Shown here: positions 42,994 to 51,979 of the stretch, in pieces
How positions within the stretch are numbered: the stretch's first letter is position 1
Layout: each line of letters begins with the position of its first letter
Assembly: GCF_000761485.1 (NCBI RefSeq)
Contig: NZ_JPMX01000091.1
Coordinates: 103,234 to 167,233 of the forward strand
DNA length: 64,000 nt
Direction of reading: 5' to 3'
DNA from: Modestobacter caceresii
Lineage (GTDB): Bacteria; Actinomycetota; Actinomycetes; Mycobacteriales; Geodermatophilaceae
Notes under the pieces: generated by a model
Database searches by the model: none
What the model was told of the DNA's origin: nothing
The model's input: the letters and a program-made list of their open reading frames with translations, nothing else
Translations under genes and position numbers: made by a program

Positions 42994-43941
42994 ATGGTCG
43001 CCGACGACGCGCACCCGCCCACCCGCCGCTGGCTGGTCATCGCCGCGGCCGCCACCGTCCTCCTCGCCCTCACGTACTGGGCGGCGGTGTGGACGGTCAC
43101 CGGTCAGCGCATCGAGAACGCCGCGCTGCGCGGAGCAGACCAGGTCGCCGGCCAGGCGCGCCTCGCCGCGTCGGACGAGCTGTCCTGGATCACCCTCTCG
43201 TCGTTCGCCCTGGTCTCCGCGCTCCTGGTGCTGGCCGCTTGGTGGCGCGGCGGGCTCCGGCTGGCCGTCGGTGTCGGTATCATCCTGGCCGGGTCGACCG
43301 TGATCACGCAGACGCTCAAGCGGGTGGTGCTGCCCCGGCCGGAGCTGGTCCCGGTCACCGGTGACTACACCCACAACAGCTTCCCGAGCGGGCACACGAC
43401 GATCGCCATGTCGGCGCTGTTCGCGCTGGCCGTGGTCGTGCCCCATCGCTGGCGCGGGATCGCCGTGGCCGCCGGGGGCGCGTACGCCGTCGCGATCGGG
43501 GCTCAGACGGTCACCGCGAAGTGGCACCGGGTCAGCGACACCATCGGCGCCGACCTCGTCGCGCTGGCCGTCACCTGCCTGGTGCTCGCCTGGCTGGCGC
43601 GGCGTGGGTCGCTGCACCCGGTCCCCGAGCGCCGGCGGTTGCGCGTGTGGACGGTCGGTGCGGCGCTGGTCGTCGTCACCGGGCTGGCCCTGGCCGCGGG
43701 GGGCACGGTCCTGGTGCTGGCGGAGGTCCCCGTGGCGCCCGATGCCGTGCTCGACTACAACTCCTACCTCGCCTCCCAGAGCCTCGCGCTGGCAGGTTCC
43801 GGCCTCGCTGCGCTCGTCCTGTGGTGCAGTCTCCACCAGCTGGAGGTCGGGCCGGCGCGCCCGCGGACGCCCTCCACGGACACCTCGCCGGTCATGCCAG
43901 CCGGTGGGCCGCCAGCGCGGCCAGCGTCCCCAGCCCGTTGA
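42994..43941 (+). CDS. PAP2 superfamily membrane phosphatase
   Basis: 315 residues. The three PAP2 motifs are present: KRVVLPRPEL (KX6RP), SFPSGHTTIAMS (PSGH), and WHRVSDTIGADL (SRX5HX3D-like with His). Six or so TM helices. Such enzymes dephosphorylate lipid phosphates such as phosphatidic acid or undecaprenyl diphosphate. The last ~30 residues are Pro-rich and overlap the 3' end of a convergent pseudogene, so the true end may have been extended. ATG at 42994 with GAGGAC upstream. Confidence 0.93.
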   Translation: MVADDAHPPTRRWLVIAAAATVLLALTYWAAVWTVTGQRIENAALRGADQVAGQARLAASDELSWITLSSFALVSALLVLAAWWRGGLRLAVGVGIILAGSTVITQTLKRVVLPRPELVPVTGDYTHNSFPSGHTTIAMSALFALAVVVPHRWRGIAVAAGGAYAVAIGAQTVTAKWHRVSDTIGADLVALAVTCLVLAWLARRGSLHPVPERRRLRVWTVGAALVVVTGLALAAGGTVLVLAEVPVAPDAVLDYNSYLASQSLALAGSGLAALVLWCSLHQLEVGPARPRTPSTDTSPVMPAGGPPARPASPAR

Positions 43942-44416
43942 CCGCCAGGCGCAGCAGCACCGGCGCGAGCAGGCTGCCCGAGCGCAACCGCAGCAGGACC
44001 AGCACCACCCCGGCTCCCGCAGTCGCCAGGACCGCCAGCCCGACACCGAGGGTGACCGCGAGGGGACCGCCCTGCTCGCCGACGAGCGGACAGCAGGGCT
44101 GGACGCCGGTACCAGGACGGCCACCGCGTAGGCGAGCGCGACCAGCCCAGCGCACCCGGCCCCCCACGTGAGACCGCTCCGCAGCCGGCCTCGGGCCCGC
44201 CCCAGCTCCGTCGAGGTCGGCCCGACTGCCCGGGCCGCGGGGAGCAGCACCCCGGTCGCCACCAGGTTGGCCGGGACGTAGGCGGCTGGGGACCCGGGGA
44301 ACGACCACGTCGTTCCCCGGGGTGAGCAGCACGACCAGCACGAGGACCAGCGCGACGGTCAGCGCGCGGGTGCGGCCGCGTCCAGTCGTCCACCTGCGCA
44401 TGCCCCCAGGCTGCAC
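43892..44416 (-). pseudogene. Broken CPBP (CAAX) intramembrane protease
   Basis: Three pieces in different minus-strand frames. First: TRALTVALVLVLVVLLTPGN and VVVPR (to about 44290). Then, after a shift within AGCCGCC: AAYVPANLVATGVLLPAARA, GLTWGAGCAGLVALAYAVAV (to about 44100). Then LGVGLAVLATAGAGVVLVLL, LLAPVLLRLAVNGLGTLAAL. This is the usual order of a CPBP-family membrane protease, but the central segment with the catalytic EExxR and histidines is missing. At least one frameshift and a deletion make it non-functional. Confidence 0.75.
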
Positions 44417-44422
44417 CGCCGC

Positions 44423-46156
44423 TCAGCGCTCGAGGACCTCTTCCAGGCGTCGGGTGTCGGCGCGCGTCCACCCCGGCGGTCGCAGGACGGCGGCCCAGGC
44501 AGCCACCGCCTCCCGGTCGTAGCGGTGCCCGTGACCCGACGGCACGTCGGTGGCGAACGGCAGGTCCAGGGTGACCTGCCAGAACGTCACCAGCGGGATC
44601 CACGCCATGTCGTCCAGCACGTCGTCCCCGGGCGGCTCGGCGAGCCAGTCCGGACGTTCGAACAGCAGCGAGGGGCTCCACCACACGACCGGGTCGGAGG
44701 GGTGCTGCACGTAGAGCACCCGGGTGCCGTTCCACGGGCCGTCCGGCGAGGGATGCGCACCGCCGTCGGGCTCCGTGCTGAAGCGCACCGTCCGCCCGTC
44801 GCGGTACACCGGCTCCACCTCGGGACTGCCCGGGTCCCGGTCGTCGCGGAACTCGGTGAACAGGGTGTTGAACGACGGCGGCCCCACGAACACCGCGCCC
44901 GAGGTCCGGTTGTGCAGGTCGTGCTCCCCGCTGAACGCGGCCTCCGCGCCGAAGGAGCCGAGGCTCTCTCCGAACACGTACAGCTCGGGCCGGTCGTCGG
45001 CGGGGAGCGCGGTCCAGCGCTCGTAGACGGCGTCGAAGAGCTCCCGCCCCGCGGCCCGGGCCCGGTCCTGGTCGACCAGGTAGGACAGCGCCGAGGGCAG
45101 GTACGAGTACTGCATGGAGGCGATGGCCGAGTCCCCTCCGGACAGGTACTCGAACGCCGCCGCCCAGTCACCGTCCACCCACCCGCTGCCGGTCGTCGTC
45201 GCCACCAGCAGGCGGGCGCGCTGGAAGCCCCCGGTCCGGTCCAGCTCGGCCGCCACGGCCCGCGCGCGCTGCTCGACGTCATCGGTGAGCTCCAGCCCGG
45301 CATACACCCGGACGGGCGGTCGCGCCGGCCGGCCGGTGACGGCACCGATCTGCGCCGCCGACGGTCCACCCGCGACGAACACCCGCCCCTCCCGGCCCAG
45401 CGCCTCCCACGGCACCGCGGACCCCGGCCCACCAGAGCGGAGCGGGCTGTCCGGTCGCGCCACCCCGTCCGGGGTGTCGTCGTCCGCGAGCGAGAACGTC
45501 CGGTCGGCCGCGGCGACGAAGCCGTCGACGGCGACGTCGGTGACCACCAGGACCACCGCGGCGCCCACCACGAGTGCACCCACCGTCCGCGCCGCCCGGA
45601 CGCCCATCCACCGCGACAGCAGCCGCCCTGCTCCCCGGGCGGCCACGTGCAGGATCCGGCCGGTGCCCACCAGGACGGCGTAGACGACGACCGCCACCAC
45701 CGGCGCGAGCAGCGCGTGCCACAGCGGCTCCTCCGGCGCCCCCATGAGCCGGCGCAGCTCGGCCTGCCACCGCCGGCCGAGCACGAAGGAGACCGTCAGC
45801 AGCACCGCCGCCAGGACCACGAACAGCCGCCAGGCGCCACCGCGGGCCGACCGCGGCCCGCGGTCGGCGAAGGCCCGCCAGACCGCAGCGGCACCGAGGC
45901 CCAGCGCGTGGCCGCAGGCCGCGGTGATGCCGCTGACCAACCCCTGGACCTCGCCGCTGCGCGGTAGCAGCGAGGGGGTCAGCGACACGCCGACCAGCAG
46001 GATCGCTCCCCATGCCGCCGGCAGCGGGACGGTCCACCAGCGCGGGCCGCCGGGGCGGCCGCGGGACGGGCGCGCGGGTGAGCCGGACGGCTCCGGTGAC
46101 CCGGTGTCGCCACGACGACCTGTCGCCCGGCGGGCACCCGGGACGGGGCGGATCAT
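44423..46156 (-). CDS. Alpha/beta-hydrolase family membrane protein (DUF2319-like)
   Basis: 577 residues. Four TM helices near the N-terminus (about 45-205) are followed by an extracytoplasmic hydrolase domain. Marks: GREGRVFVAGGPSAAQI, VRVYAGLELTDDVEQRA, the nucleophile in LYVFGESLGSFGAEAAFS, WNGTRVLYVQHPSDPVVWW, and a late His in SGHGHRYDRE. This matches the actinobacterial alpha/beta-hydrolase family with an N-terminal membrane domain; the biological substrate is not known. ATG at 46156. The protease pseudogene ends ten bases upstream on the same strand. Confidence 0.9.
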   Translation of the reverse strand: MIRPVPGARRATGRRGDTGSPEPSGSPARPSRGRPGGPRWWTVPLPAAWGAILLVGVSLTPSLLPRSGEVQGLVSGITAACGHALGLGAAAVWRAFADRGPRSARGGAWRLFVVLAAVLLTVSFVLGRRWQAELRRLMGAPEEPLWHALLAPVVAVVVYAVLVGTGRILHVAARGAGRLLSRWMGVRAARTVGALVVGAAVVLVVTDVAVDGFVAAADRTFSLADDDTPDGVARPDSPLRSGGPGSAVPWEALGREGRVFVAGGPSAAQIGAVTGRPARPPVRVYAGLELTDDVEQRARAVAAELDRTGGFQRARLLVATTTGSGWVDGDWAAAFEYLSGGDSAIASMQYSYLPSALSYLVDQDRARAAGRELFDAVYERWTALPADDRPELYVFGESLGSFGAEAAFSGEHDLHNRTSGAVFVGPPSFNTLFTEFRDDRDPGSPEVEPVYRDGRTVRFSTEPDGGAHPSPDGPWNGTRVLYVQHPSDPVVWWSPSLLFERPDWLAEPPGDDVLDDMAWIPLVTFWQVTLDLPFATDVPSGHGHRYDREAVAAWAAVLRPPGWTRADTRRLEEVLER

Positions 46157-46165
46157 CGTCCCGGG

Positions 46166-46944
46166 TCAGGAGGGCAGGTCGGCCGGGGTGACGGTGCGGT
46201 CCTGCCGACGGTCCCCTCGACGGATGGTGACCGTGACGGGTTCACCGGCCGGCAGACCGGCCAGCAGGTCCCCGAACCGGCCGATCGTCAGGGATCCGGC
46301 GCGGTTCATCGAGAGGACGACGTCGCCGGTGCGGAGCCCCGCCCGGTCGGCCGGTCCGCGGGCTCGACGGAGACGACGCCCACCCCGCGAGGGCGCCCGA
46401 CGCCGTCGAGGACCGTGGTCAGCTGAGCCCCGACGTCGGCTCGGCCGGACCGGGTGACGACGCCGTCGGCGATCAACTGGTCCGCCAGGCTCCGCACGTC
46501 GTCGGCCGGGATGGCGAAGCCGGCGGGAGCCGCGTCGACGCCGGCGGTCACCCATGCCGTGGGCACGCCGACCACCGTGCCGTCGAGCGCGACCAGTGCC
46601 CCTCCACTCGTCATCGGATGGACGCCTGCCGAGGTCTGCACCATGTCCGGCAACGTGAGCTGCGGGGAGGCACCGGTCGCCGGGACGGTCACCGTGCGAC
46701 CGGTCGCGCTGATGATGCCCTCGGTGACCGCGCCCTCGAGGGCGAGGGGGTTGCCCATCGCCAGGACGGCGGCGCCCACGACGAGGTCGGCGGAGTCCGC
46801 CCAGTGGGCCGGTCGGAGCCCTCGGGGTGGATCGATCCGCACCACCGCGACATCCTTCGGCACGGCCACGGCCACGAGCAACGCGCAGGAGCCCCGTCGC
46901 CACGCGGGCCGGACGCGCCCGTGCTCCAGACCAGGCATCTGCAC
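46166..46944 (-). pseudogene. Truncated, frameshifted trypsin-like (HtrA-type) protease with PDZ domain
   Basis: The frame from 46944 encodes the second half of a DegP-like protease: VPKDVAVVRIDPPRG (catalytic Asp strand), ADLVVGAAVLAMGNPLALEG, and the serine loop MTSGGALVALDGTVVGVPTA. It then reaches the PDZ start VLDGVGRPRGVGVVSVEPA. The PDZ continues in another frame: GLRTGDVVLSMNRAGSLTIG and PVTVTIRRGDRR to a stop at 46166. The shift is near 46340-46355. The part with the catalytic His is missing at the N-terminus. Not functional as written. Confidence 0.78.
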
Positions 46945-47081
46945 TCCTCACCGACGGGCCCCGCCCAGGTAGCTGGTGGTGGGCCGTCGCCGCGACCGTG
47001 GTGACAACTCCTCGTTCTGGCGTCGTGCTGGCGCGGCAGTGCACGCTGTCCCGACGCTGCCCACCCGGCGCCCCCGTCGCC

Positions 47082-47098
47082 TCATCCGCAGCGGGTGA
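47082..47098. promoter_or_regulatory. 17-bp palindrome, site 1
   Basis: TCATCCG-CAG-CGGGTGA, flanked by C and G that also pair. Upstream of the AI-2E family gene; centre 97 bases from site 2. Confidence 0.6.
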
Positions 47099-47178
47099 GC
47101 CGGGCCCCCCGCGCAGCAGCAACTGCGCCCCGTGCGGGCAGGCCGTCGGCTGCGGTGAGCGCCCGTCCTGGAGGGACG

Positions 47179-47195
47179 TCATCCGCGGCGGGTGA
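47179..47195. promoter_or_regulatory. 17-bp palindrome, site 2
   Basis: TCATCCG-CGG-CGGGTGA, ending 36 bases before the GTG of the AI-2E family gene, i.e. within its likely promoter. Confidence 0.6.
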
Positions 47196-47231
47196 GGCCG
47201 GTTCCCCGCACCGGCTCGTACAACGGTCGGA

Positions 47232-48386
47232 GTGACCGGGCGAGTCGAGCGGCAGCGTCCGGACTCCCCCGGCGACGAGGGTGGGCCCCTGTGGCCGCCC
47301 GGCGTGACCGCGACGGTCGGAGCGGCGGCTGCGGTCGCCGTCGTGGCCGGGGTGCGGGAGGTGTCCTGGCTGGTCGCCCCCGCGTTCCTCGCCGCGGTCA
47401 TCGTGATCACCGTCCTGCCGGTGCAGCGGTGGCTGCGGGCCAGGGGCGTGCCGAGCTGGCTGGCCACCACTCTGCTGGCCGGGGTGGTGTATGGAGCCCT
47501 GATCGCGCTCACCGCCGTCCTGGTCGTCTCGCTGGCCCAGCTGGCGGCGGTCCTCCCCCGCTACCGCGACGAGGCGACCGCGCTGGCCGACTCGGTGACC
47601 CGGGCGGTCGCGGACCTGGGGGTCGACGCCCACCAGCTCGGCGGCCTGGCCGCGGGCGCCGACTACGGCGGGCTGGTTTCCTGGACCGGCGACCTGGTCC
47701 GGGGCGTCAGCGGTGCGCTGAGCAGCTTGGCGCTGCTGCTGACCTTGCTGTTCTTCCTGTCCATGGAGGCCGCCGGCGCCCGGCTGCGGCTGGCGCTGCT
47801 CGCCGAGGACCGGCCGCGGCTGGCCGACGCGCTCCGCGGCTTCGCCCGCTCCACCCGGCGTTGCGTCGCGGTCAGCACCGCGTTCGGACTGCTCACCGGG
47901 TTGGTCGACGCGGTCGCGCTGGCCCTGCTCGGGGTGCCCTTGGCACCGTTGTGGGGCCTCCTGGTCTTCATCACCAACTACGTGCCCTACGTGGGGTTCT
48001 GGATCGGCATCGTGCCCCCGACCCTGCTGGCGCTGCTGGAAGGCGGTTGGCACCTCGCCCTGGCGGTCGCAGCGGTCTACACGCTGGTCAACTTCGTGCT
48101 GACCCTCCTGATCGAGCCCAAGTACATCGGCGACGTGGTCGACCTTTCGGTGACCGTCACGCTCGTCTCCCTGGTGTTCTGGGCCTGGGTGCTCGGCTCG
48201 GTCGGTGCCATCCTTGCCGTGCCGCTCACCCTTCTCGTCAAGGCGCTGCTGGAGGATGCGAATCCCCGCGCTCGGTGGGCCGACGCGCTGCTCCGGTCGG
48301 ATCGGGAGATCCGCGCCCGGTCGGCACGGTCGCGGCGGGAGCCGACAGCGCCGGGCCTCCCAGCGGCCGAGGAGCCCCCCGGCTGA
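47232..48386 (+). CDS. AI-2E family (PerM/YdiK-like) transporter
   Basis: 384 residues with about eight TM helices. Family marks: REVSWLVAPAFLAAVIVITV, LLTLLFFLSMEAAG, LWGLLVFITNYVPYVGFWIG (the conserved N-Y-I-P-Y-like segment), and VNFVLTLLIEPKYIGDVV with the final AILAVPLTLLVKALLE. Members export diverse small molecules or ions; AI-2 transport should not be assumed. GTG at 47232; no good ribosome site, but TACAAC seven bases upstream may be the -10 box. Two palindromes upstream suggest regulation. Confidence 0.9.
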   Translation: MTGRVERQRPDSPGDEGGPLWPPGVTATVGAAAAVAVVAGVREVSWLVAPAFLAAVIVITVLPVQRWLRARGVPSWLATTLLAGVVYGALIALTAVLVVSLAQLAAVLPRYRDEATALADSVTRAVADLGVDAHQLGGLAAGADYGGLVSWTGDLVRGVSGALSSLALLLTLLFFLSMEAAGARLRLALLAEDRPRLADALRGFARSTRRCVAVSTAFGLLTGLVDAVALALLGVPLAPLWGLLVFITNYVPYVGFWIGIVPPTLLALLEGGWHLALAVAAVYTLVNFVLTLLIEPKYIGDVVDLSVTVTLVSLVFWAWVLGSVGAILAVPLTLLVKALLEDANPRARWADALLRSDREIRARSARSRREPTAPGLPAAEEPPG

Positions 48387-48663
48387 CTCGTCGACGGCGC
48401 AGACCCTCCCGTCCGGCCGGCCGGGACGATGACCCGGGCACCGACGACCAGCTGCCGGGATGGTTCCGTCACGGAGCCGACCGGCTGGCGGACGCCACCG
48501 CGCAGGCCGCGGCCGTGCGGTGCCTCGCCGGCGGCCCGGCACGTCCCTCGGCCTTGTAGTTGTGCTGAGCACCCGGGCGACCTAGCGTGGCCGCGGATGG
48601 CCTCGCTGCGGGTCGTCCACCCAGGCACTGCCCCATCACCCTCGCCGAGCGGATGAGCATGCG

Positions 48664-51390
48664 ATGCCCCGTGTTGAGCCACCGCAGCGTCTCGCCGACG
48701 AGCGTCCGCCGGACGTCGGCCCCAGGCGGCCGGGACAGGTCAGCACCGGGTTGCCGTCGCTCGGCGAGGCTCCGTCCGTCGTGGTCGCGCTCAAGACCCG
48801 CCGACCCCGGACACCGCGCCGGCTGGTGGCCCGCCCCCGCCTGGACGCCATCCTCGACGGCGCGATCGTGCCCGGCGACGATCCGCCCGACGTCGTCCTG
48901 GTCACCGGACCCGCGGGGGCCGGCAAGACGACCTGGCTGTCGAGCTGGGCCCGCCGTCACTCGACCACTGCCCCCGACCCGTCGCCGACGGCGTGGGTGA
49001 CCGTCGACTCCGGCGATGACGTCCGATCCCTCCGGGCAGCGGTCCTGACCGCCTGCGCCCAGGCCGGTGGTCTGCCCGCTGGCCGGCTGCTCGGCGATGC
49101 GCTGCCGGGCCGTGATGCCGCCGCTCACGAACTGGTCGCTGCGCTCACCCATCAGCTCGCCGGGCTGGACCGGCCGCTGTGGCTGGTCCTGGACGAGGTC
49201 GACGCCCTCGAGGATGCGGACGCGCTCCGTTCCCTCGACGCGCTGCTGCGCTGGACTCCCCCGCGGCTGCGCCTGGTCCTCGTCGGACGCCGGGAACCTC
49301 GGCTCGCCCTGCACCGGCTGCGCGTGGAGAGCCGGCTGCTGGAGGTCCGCGCCCAGGAGCTGGACCTCGACCGCGCCGAATCGGTGGAGCTGCTCAGCGG
49401 ACACGACCTGCACCTCGAGGACGCGGACATCGACGTGGTGCTCGAGCGGACCGAAGGGTGGGCCGCCGGCGTGCGCCTGGCCGCGATCTGCCTGGAGACC
49501 GCGAGCGACCAGCGGGCTGCCCTCTTCGCATTCGCCGGTGATGACCGGGCCGTCGGCGACTACCTGGCGGGCGAGGTGCTGGGCCGCCTGCCGCCGGAGG
49601 TGCGGGACTTCCTCGTCCGCACCTCCGTGTGCGACCGGATCACCCCCGACCTGGCCGATGCCCTGACCGATCGCGACGACGCCGGCCTGCTCCTGGAGGA
49701 GCTCGCCCGGGCCAACGTGCTCACCCTCGGCCTGGGTGGGAAGCCCCGTTGGTACCGGTACCATGGCCTGCTGCGCAGCCACCTGGCCGCAGAACTTGCC
49801 CGGCGGCCGCCCGCCGTGCGGGCCGAGTTGCACCGGAGGGCCGCGCTGTGGGCGGCCGCGCACGGCGACCACCGAGCCGCCATCGAGCACGCCTGCCGGT
49901 GCGACGACCCGGCGCTGGCCGTCGCTCTCGTGCGCCGGTCGGGCCTGCGGCTGATGCTCGACGGCCACGGTGCGGCGGTGACCCGGACGTTGCGCGACGC
50001 ACCGGCCGAGGTGCGAGCCACACCGACGGTGGCGCTGGTGGCTGCTGCGGCCGCGCTGGATGCGCAGGACATCACCAGCGCCGACGAGGCCCTCGCGCTG
50101 GTGCCGCCCGCGGAGATCGCCGAGCGGGAACCGGCGCTGAGCGCCACGGTGTCGCTGCGCAGGGCGCACCTGCTCGGCGACGCCGGACGTGAGTTGCAGG
50201 TCCCGGGCAGGGCCGACACCGGCGGCCCGGCGGACCCCGAGCTGGACCTGCTGGCAACCGTCGAGCGGGCCACGACGAGGCTGCTCCGCGGCGAGCTGGA
50301 CGCGGCCGAGCCCGATCTGCGCTGGGCGGCGGAGGTCGCCGGATCCGCGGGACACGACCACATGACCCTCCGCGCACTGACCGGGCTCGCGGCGGTCGCC
50401 GCGAGCCGCGGCGACAGCGCCGAGATGGGGAGCCGGGCCGGCACCGCGCTCGCCTTCGCCGCCGAGCGGGGCTGGGACCGGGTTCCGCAGTGCGCCGCGG
50501 CGCACGTGATCGCCGCCTCGGCCGCCTACTCGCGGCTGGACCTGCCCACCGCCCGTGACCACATCCGGGCAGCGGTGGAGCTGACCAGCGATGTGGTGGA
50601 GCCGCCGCTGCGGTTCGCCACCGAGCTGCTGGACGCCGTGCTGTCCCCCGGGCACGCCGGCGACTGCACCGCCCGGTGCCGGCGGGTCAGCCGGTCGTGG
50701 CCCTCGTCGAGGGTCGACCTCCCCCCGGTGCTGGTCGCGCACGCCTCCCTGGAGCAGCAGCACCTGGCGCTCCAGGCAGGAGAGCCGGCGTTGGCGGCAG
50801 AAGCGCGACAGCAGGTGGAACGCCGCCTCGGCGTGGGTGGCGAGGCGCAGTACCTGCGCGCGGTGGTGCAGGCGCACCGCGGGCACCCGGCCAGCGCCCG
50901 GCAGCTGCTCGCCCCGATCTGCCAGCGCGTGATCGTCTGCGTGGCCGATCGCACGCTCATCCAGGCGCTCGTGCTGGACGCGGTGCTGGCCGACGCCACC
51001 GCGGACGGCTTCGCCGCCCACCGCGCGCTGACCGAGGCGCTGGCCGTCGCCGAGCCGCTGCAGACCATGCGCTGCCTCACCCTGGCCGGCTCGGCGGTAC
51101 GGGACCTGCTCGCCCGGAACCTCGGGCGGTACGGCCGGTACGAGGCCTTCGCCACCCGGCTGCTCACGCTGTTCCCACCCGGCGCCGTGGGTGCTATCCA
51201 GCAGCTCACCGGGAGGGAGCAGGAGGTCCTCGTCGAGCTGCCCTCGCTGCGCACCGCCGAGCAGATCGCGGCGCAGCAGTTCGTGAGCGTCAACACCGTG
51301 AAGACCCACATGCGCGGTATCTACCGGAAGCTCGGGGCACGGAACCGACGCGAGGCCCTGGAGATCGCACGGACACGCGGACTGCTGTAG
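48664..51390 (+). CDS. MalT-like LuxR-family ATP-binding regulator
   Basis: 908 residues. NTPase domain near the N-terminus: Walker A TGPAGAGKTTWL (about 81-92), Walker B PLWLVLDEVDALED (about 175), and the MalT-type winged-helix segment with EGWAAGVRLAAI. A long TPR-like region follows. The C-terminal LuxR helix-turn-helix reads LTGREQEVLVELPSLRTAEQ, then VSVNTVKTHMRGIYRKLG (about 845-905). It should activate transcription on inducer and ATP binding. ATG at 48664; ATGs at 48652 and 48658 exist in other registers. It sits between palindromes at 47082/47179 and 51402, so it may recognise them (inference). Confidence 0.92.
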   Translation: MPRVEPPQRLADERPPDVGPRRPGQVSTGLPSLGEAPSVVVALKTRRPRTPRRLVARPRLDAILDGAIVPGDDPPDVVLVTGPAGAGKTTWLSSWARRHSTTAPDPSPTAWVTVDSGDDVRSLRAAVLTACAQAGGLPAGRLLGDALPGRDAAAHELVAALTHQLAGLDRPLWLVLDEVDALEDADALRSLDALLRWTPPRLRLVLVGRREPRLALHRLRVESRLLEVRAQELDLDRAESVELLSGHDLHLEDADIDVVLERTEGWAAGVRLAAICLETASDQRAALFAFAGDDRAVGDYLAGEVLGRLPPEVRDFLVRTSVCDRITPDLADALTDRDDAGLLLEELARANVLTLGLGGKPRWYRYHGLLRSHLAAELARRPPAVRAELHRRAALWAAAHGDHRAAIEHACRCDDPALAVALVRRSGLRLMLDGHGAAVTRTLRDAPAEVRATPTVALVAAAAALDAQDITSADEALALVPPAEIAEREPALSATVSLRRAHLLGDAGRELQVPGRADTGGPADPELDLLATVERATTRLLRGELDAAEPDLRWAAEVAGSAGHDHMTLRALTGLAAVAASRGDSAEMGSRAGTALAFAAERGWDRVPQCAAAHVIAASAAYSRLDLPTARDHIRAAVELTSDVVEPPLRFATELLDAVLSPGHAGDCTARCRRVSRSWPSSRVDLPPVLVAHASLEQQHLALQAGEPALAAEARQQVERRLGVGGEAQYLRAVVQAHRGHPASARQLLAPICQRVIVCVADRTLIQALVLDAVLADATADGFAAHRALTEALAVAEPLQTMRCLTLAGSAVRDLLARNLGRYGRYEAFATRLLTLFPPGAVGAIQQLTGREQEVLVELPSLRTAEQIAAQQFVSVNTVKTHMRGIYRKLGARNRREALEIARTRGLL

Positions 51391-51401
51391 GCCCCTCGAG
51401 A

Positions 51402-51418
51402 TCACCCGTTGCGGATGA
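51402..51418. promoter_or_regulatory. 17-bp palindrome, site 3
   Basis: TCACCCG-TTG-CGGATGA, 11 bases after the LuxR gene stop and 64 bases before the small frame that leads to the amine oxidase. Confidence 0.6.
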
Positions 51419-51481
51419 GCCCCGACCGGCCGCTCAGCCAGACACTTGCCAGCACCCGCCCCGTGCGTGAGGAGGTGCCGG

Positions 51482-51979
51482 ATGCGTTGTGAGTTCACAC
51501 TCGCCCACTGCCCCTCCGGGACCGTGCTCGCCGCCCTTCCCGAGCTGCACGGCCGCGCCGACACCACCGCGGTCCTGGCCGACCAGGTGGTGCCGGAGGC
51601 CCTCTGGGCCCTGGCCCGTCGCCGCCGCGCCCGGGACGGGATCCGCTGGACCCAGCCGTGCCTCTGCTCGCCGACCGCTGCTCCACGACCCGGGAGACCC
51701 AGACATGACCGCGCACCCCCTCGACCCGCTCGACGCCGCCGAGTTCCGCGCTGCCGCGGCCGTGCTCCGCCGGGACAGGGGCGTCGACGAACGCTGGCGC
51801 TTCGCCTCGATCGAGCTGGAGGAGCCCGCCAAGGACGTCGTCCGCGCCTTCGCTCCCGGCGACCCCATCCCGCGTGTGGCTCGGGTGACCTGCTGGAGCC
51901 GCGAGGAGGGCACCGTCTACAAGGCCGTCGTCTCACTCACCGCCGACGCGGTCCTCTCGTGGGAGGCGGTGCCTGGTGA
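51482..51979 (+). CDS. Possible small gene running into the amine oxidase in another frame
   Basis: ATG at 51482 has an excellent GAGGAGGTG site six bases upstream. The first ~60 codons are strongly G/C in third position and protein-like (MRCEFTLAHCPSGTVLAALP, DTTAVLADQVVPEALWALAR). After about 51665 the reading turns Arg/Pro-rich because it becomes antiphase to the amine oxidase gene that starts at 51705, and no stop occurs until 51979. Either the small gene has lost its stop by frameshift or it is a long overlapping frame. Function unknown. Confidence 0.3.
   Translation: MRCEFTLAHCPSGTVLAALPELHGRADTTAVLADQVVPEALWALARRRRARDGIRWTQPCLCSPTAAPRPGRPRHDRAPPRPARRRRVPRCRGRAPPGQGRRRTLALRLDRAGGARQGRRPRLRSRRPHPACGSGDLLEPRGGHRLQGRRLTHRRRGPLVGGGAW

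Larger units (their letters stand above)
46945..47231 (+). other. Intergenic region with two palindromes
   Basis: 287 bases between the protease pseudogene and the AI-2E gene. It holds two copies of the TCAYCCG-NNG-CGGRTGA palindrome listed separately. No gene is apparent. Confidence 0.6.

Noticed and set aside
47082-48572. A 496-codon minus-strand frame over the AI-2E family gene
   Set aside because: Gln/Gly/Arg-rich shadow without family similarity.
48640-48658. TCACCCT...CGGATGA before the LuxR start as another palindrome site
   Set aside because: Spacing between arms is seven rather than three bases and the left arm is imperfect.
48469-51936. A 1155-codon open frame antisense to the LuxR regulator
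   Set aside because: Composition is Arg/Gly/Gln/Pro-rich shadow of a GC-rich gene; no family motifs, while the plus strand encodes a complete LuxR protein.
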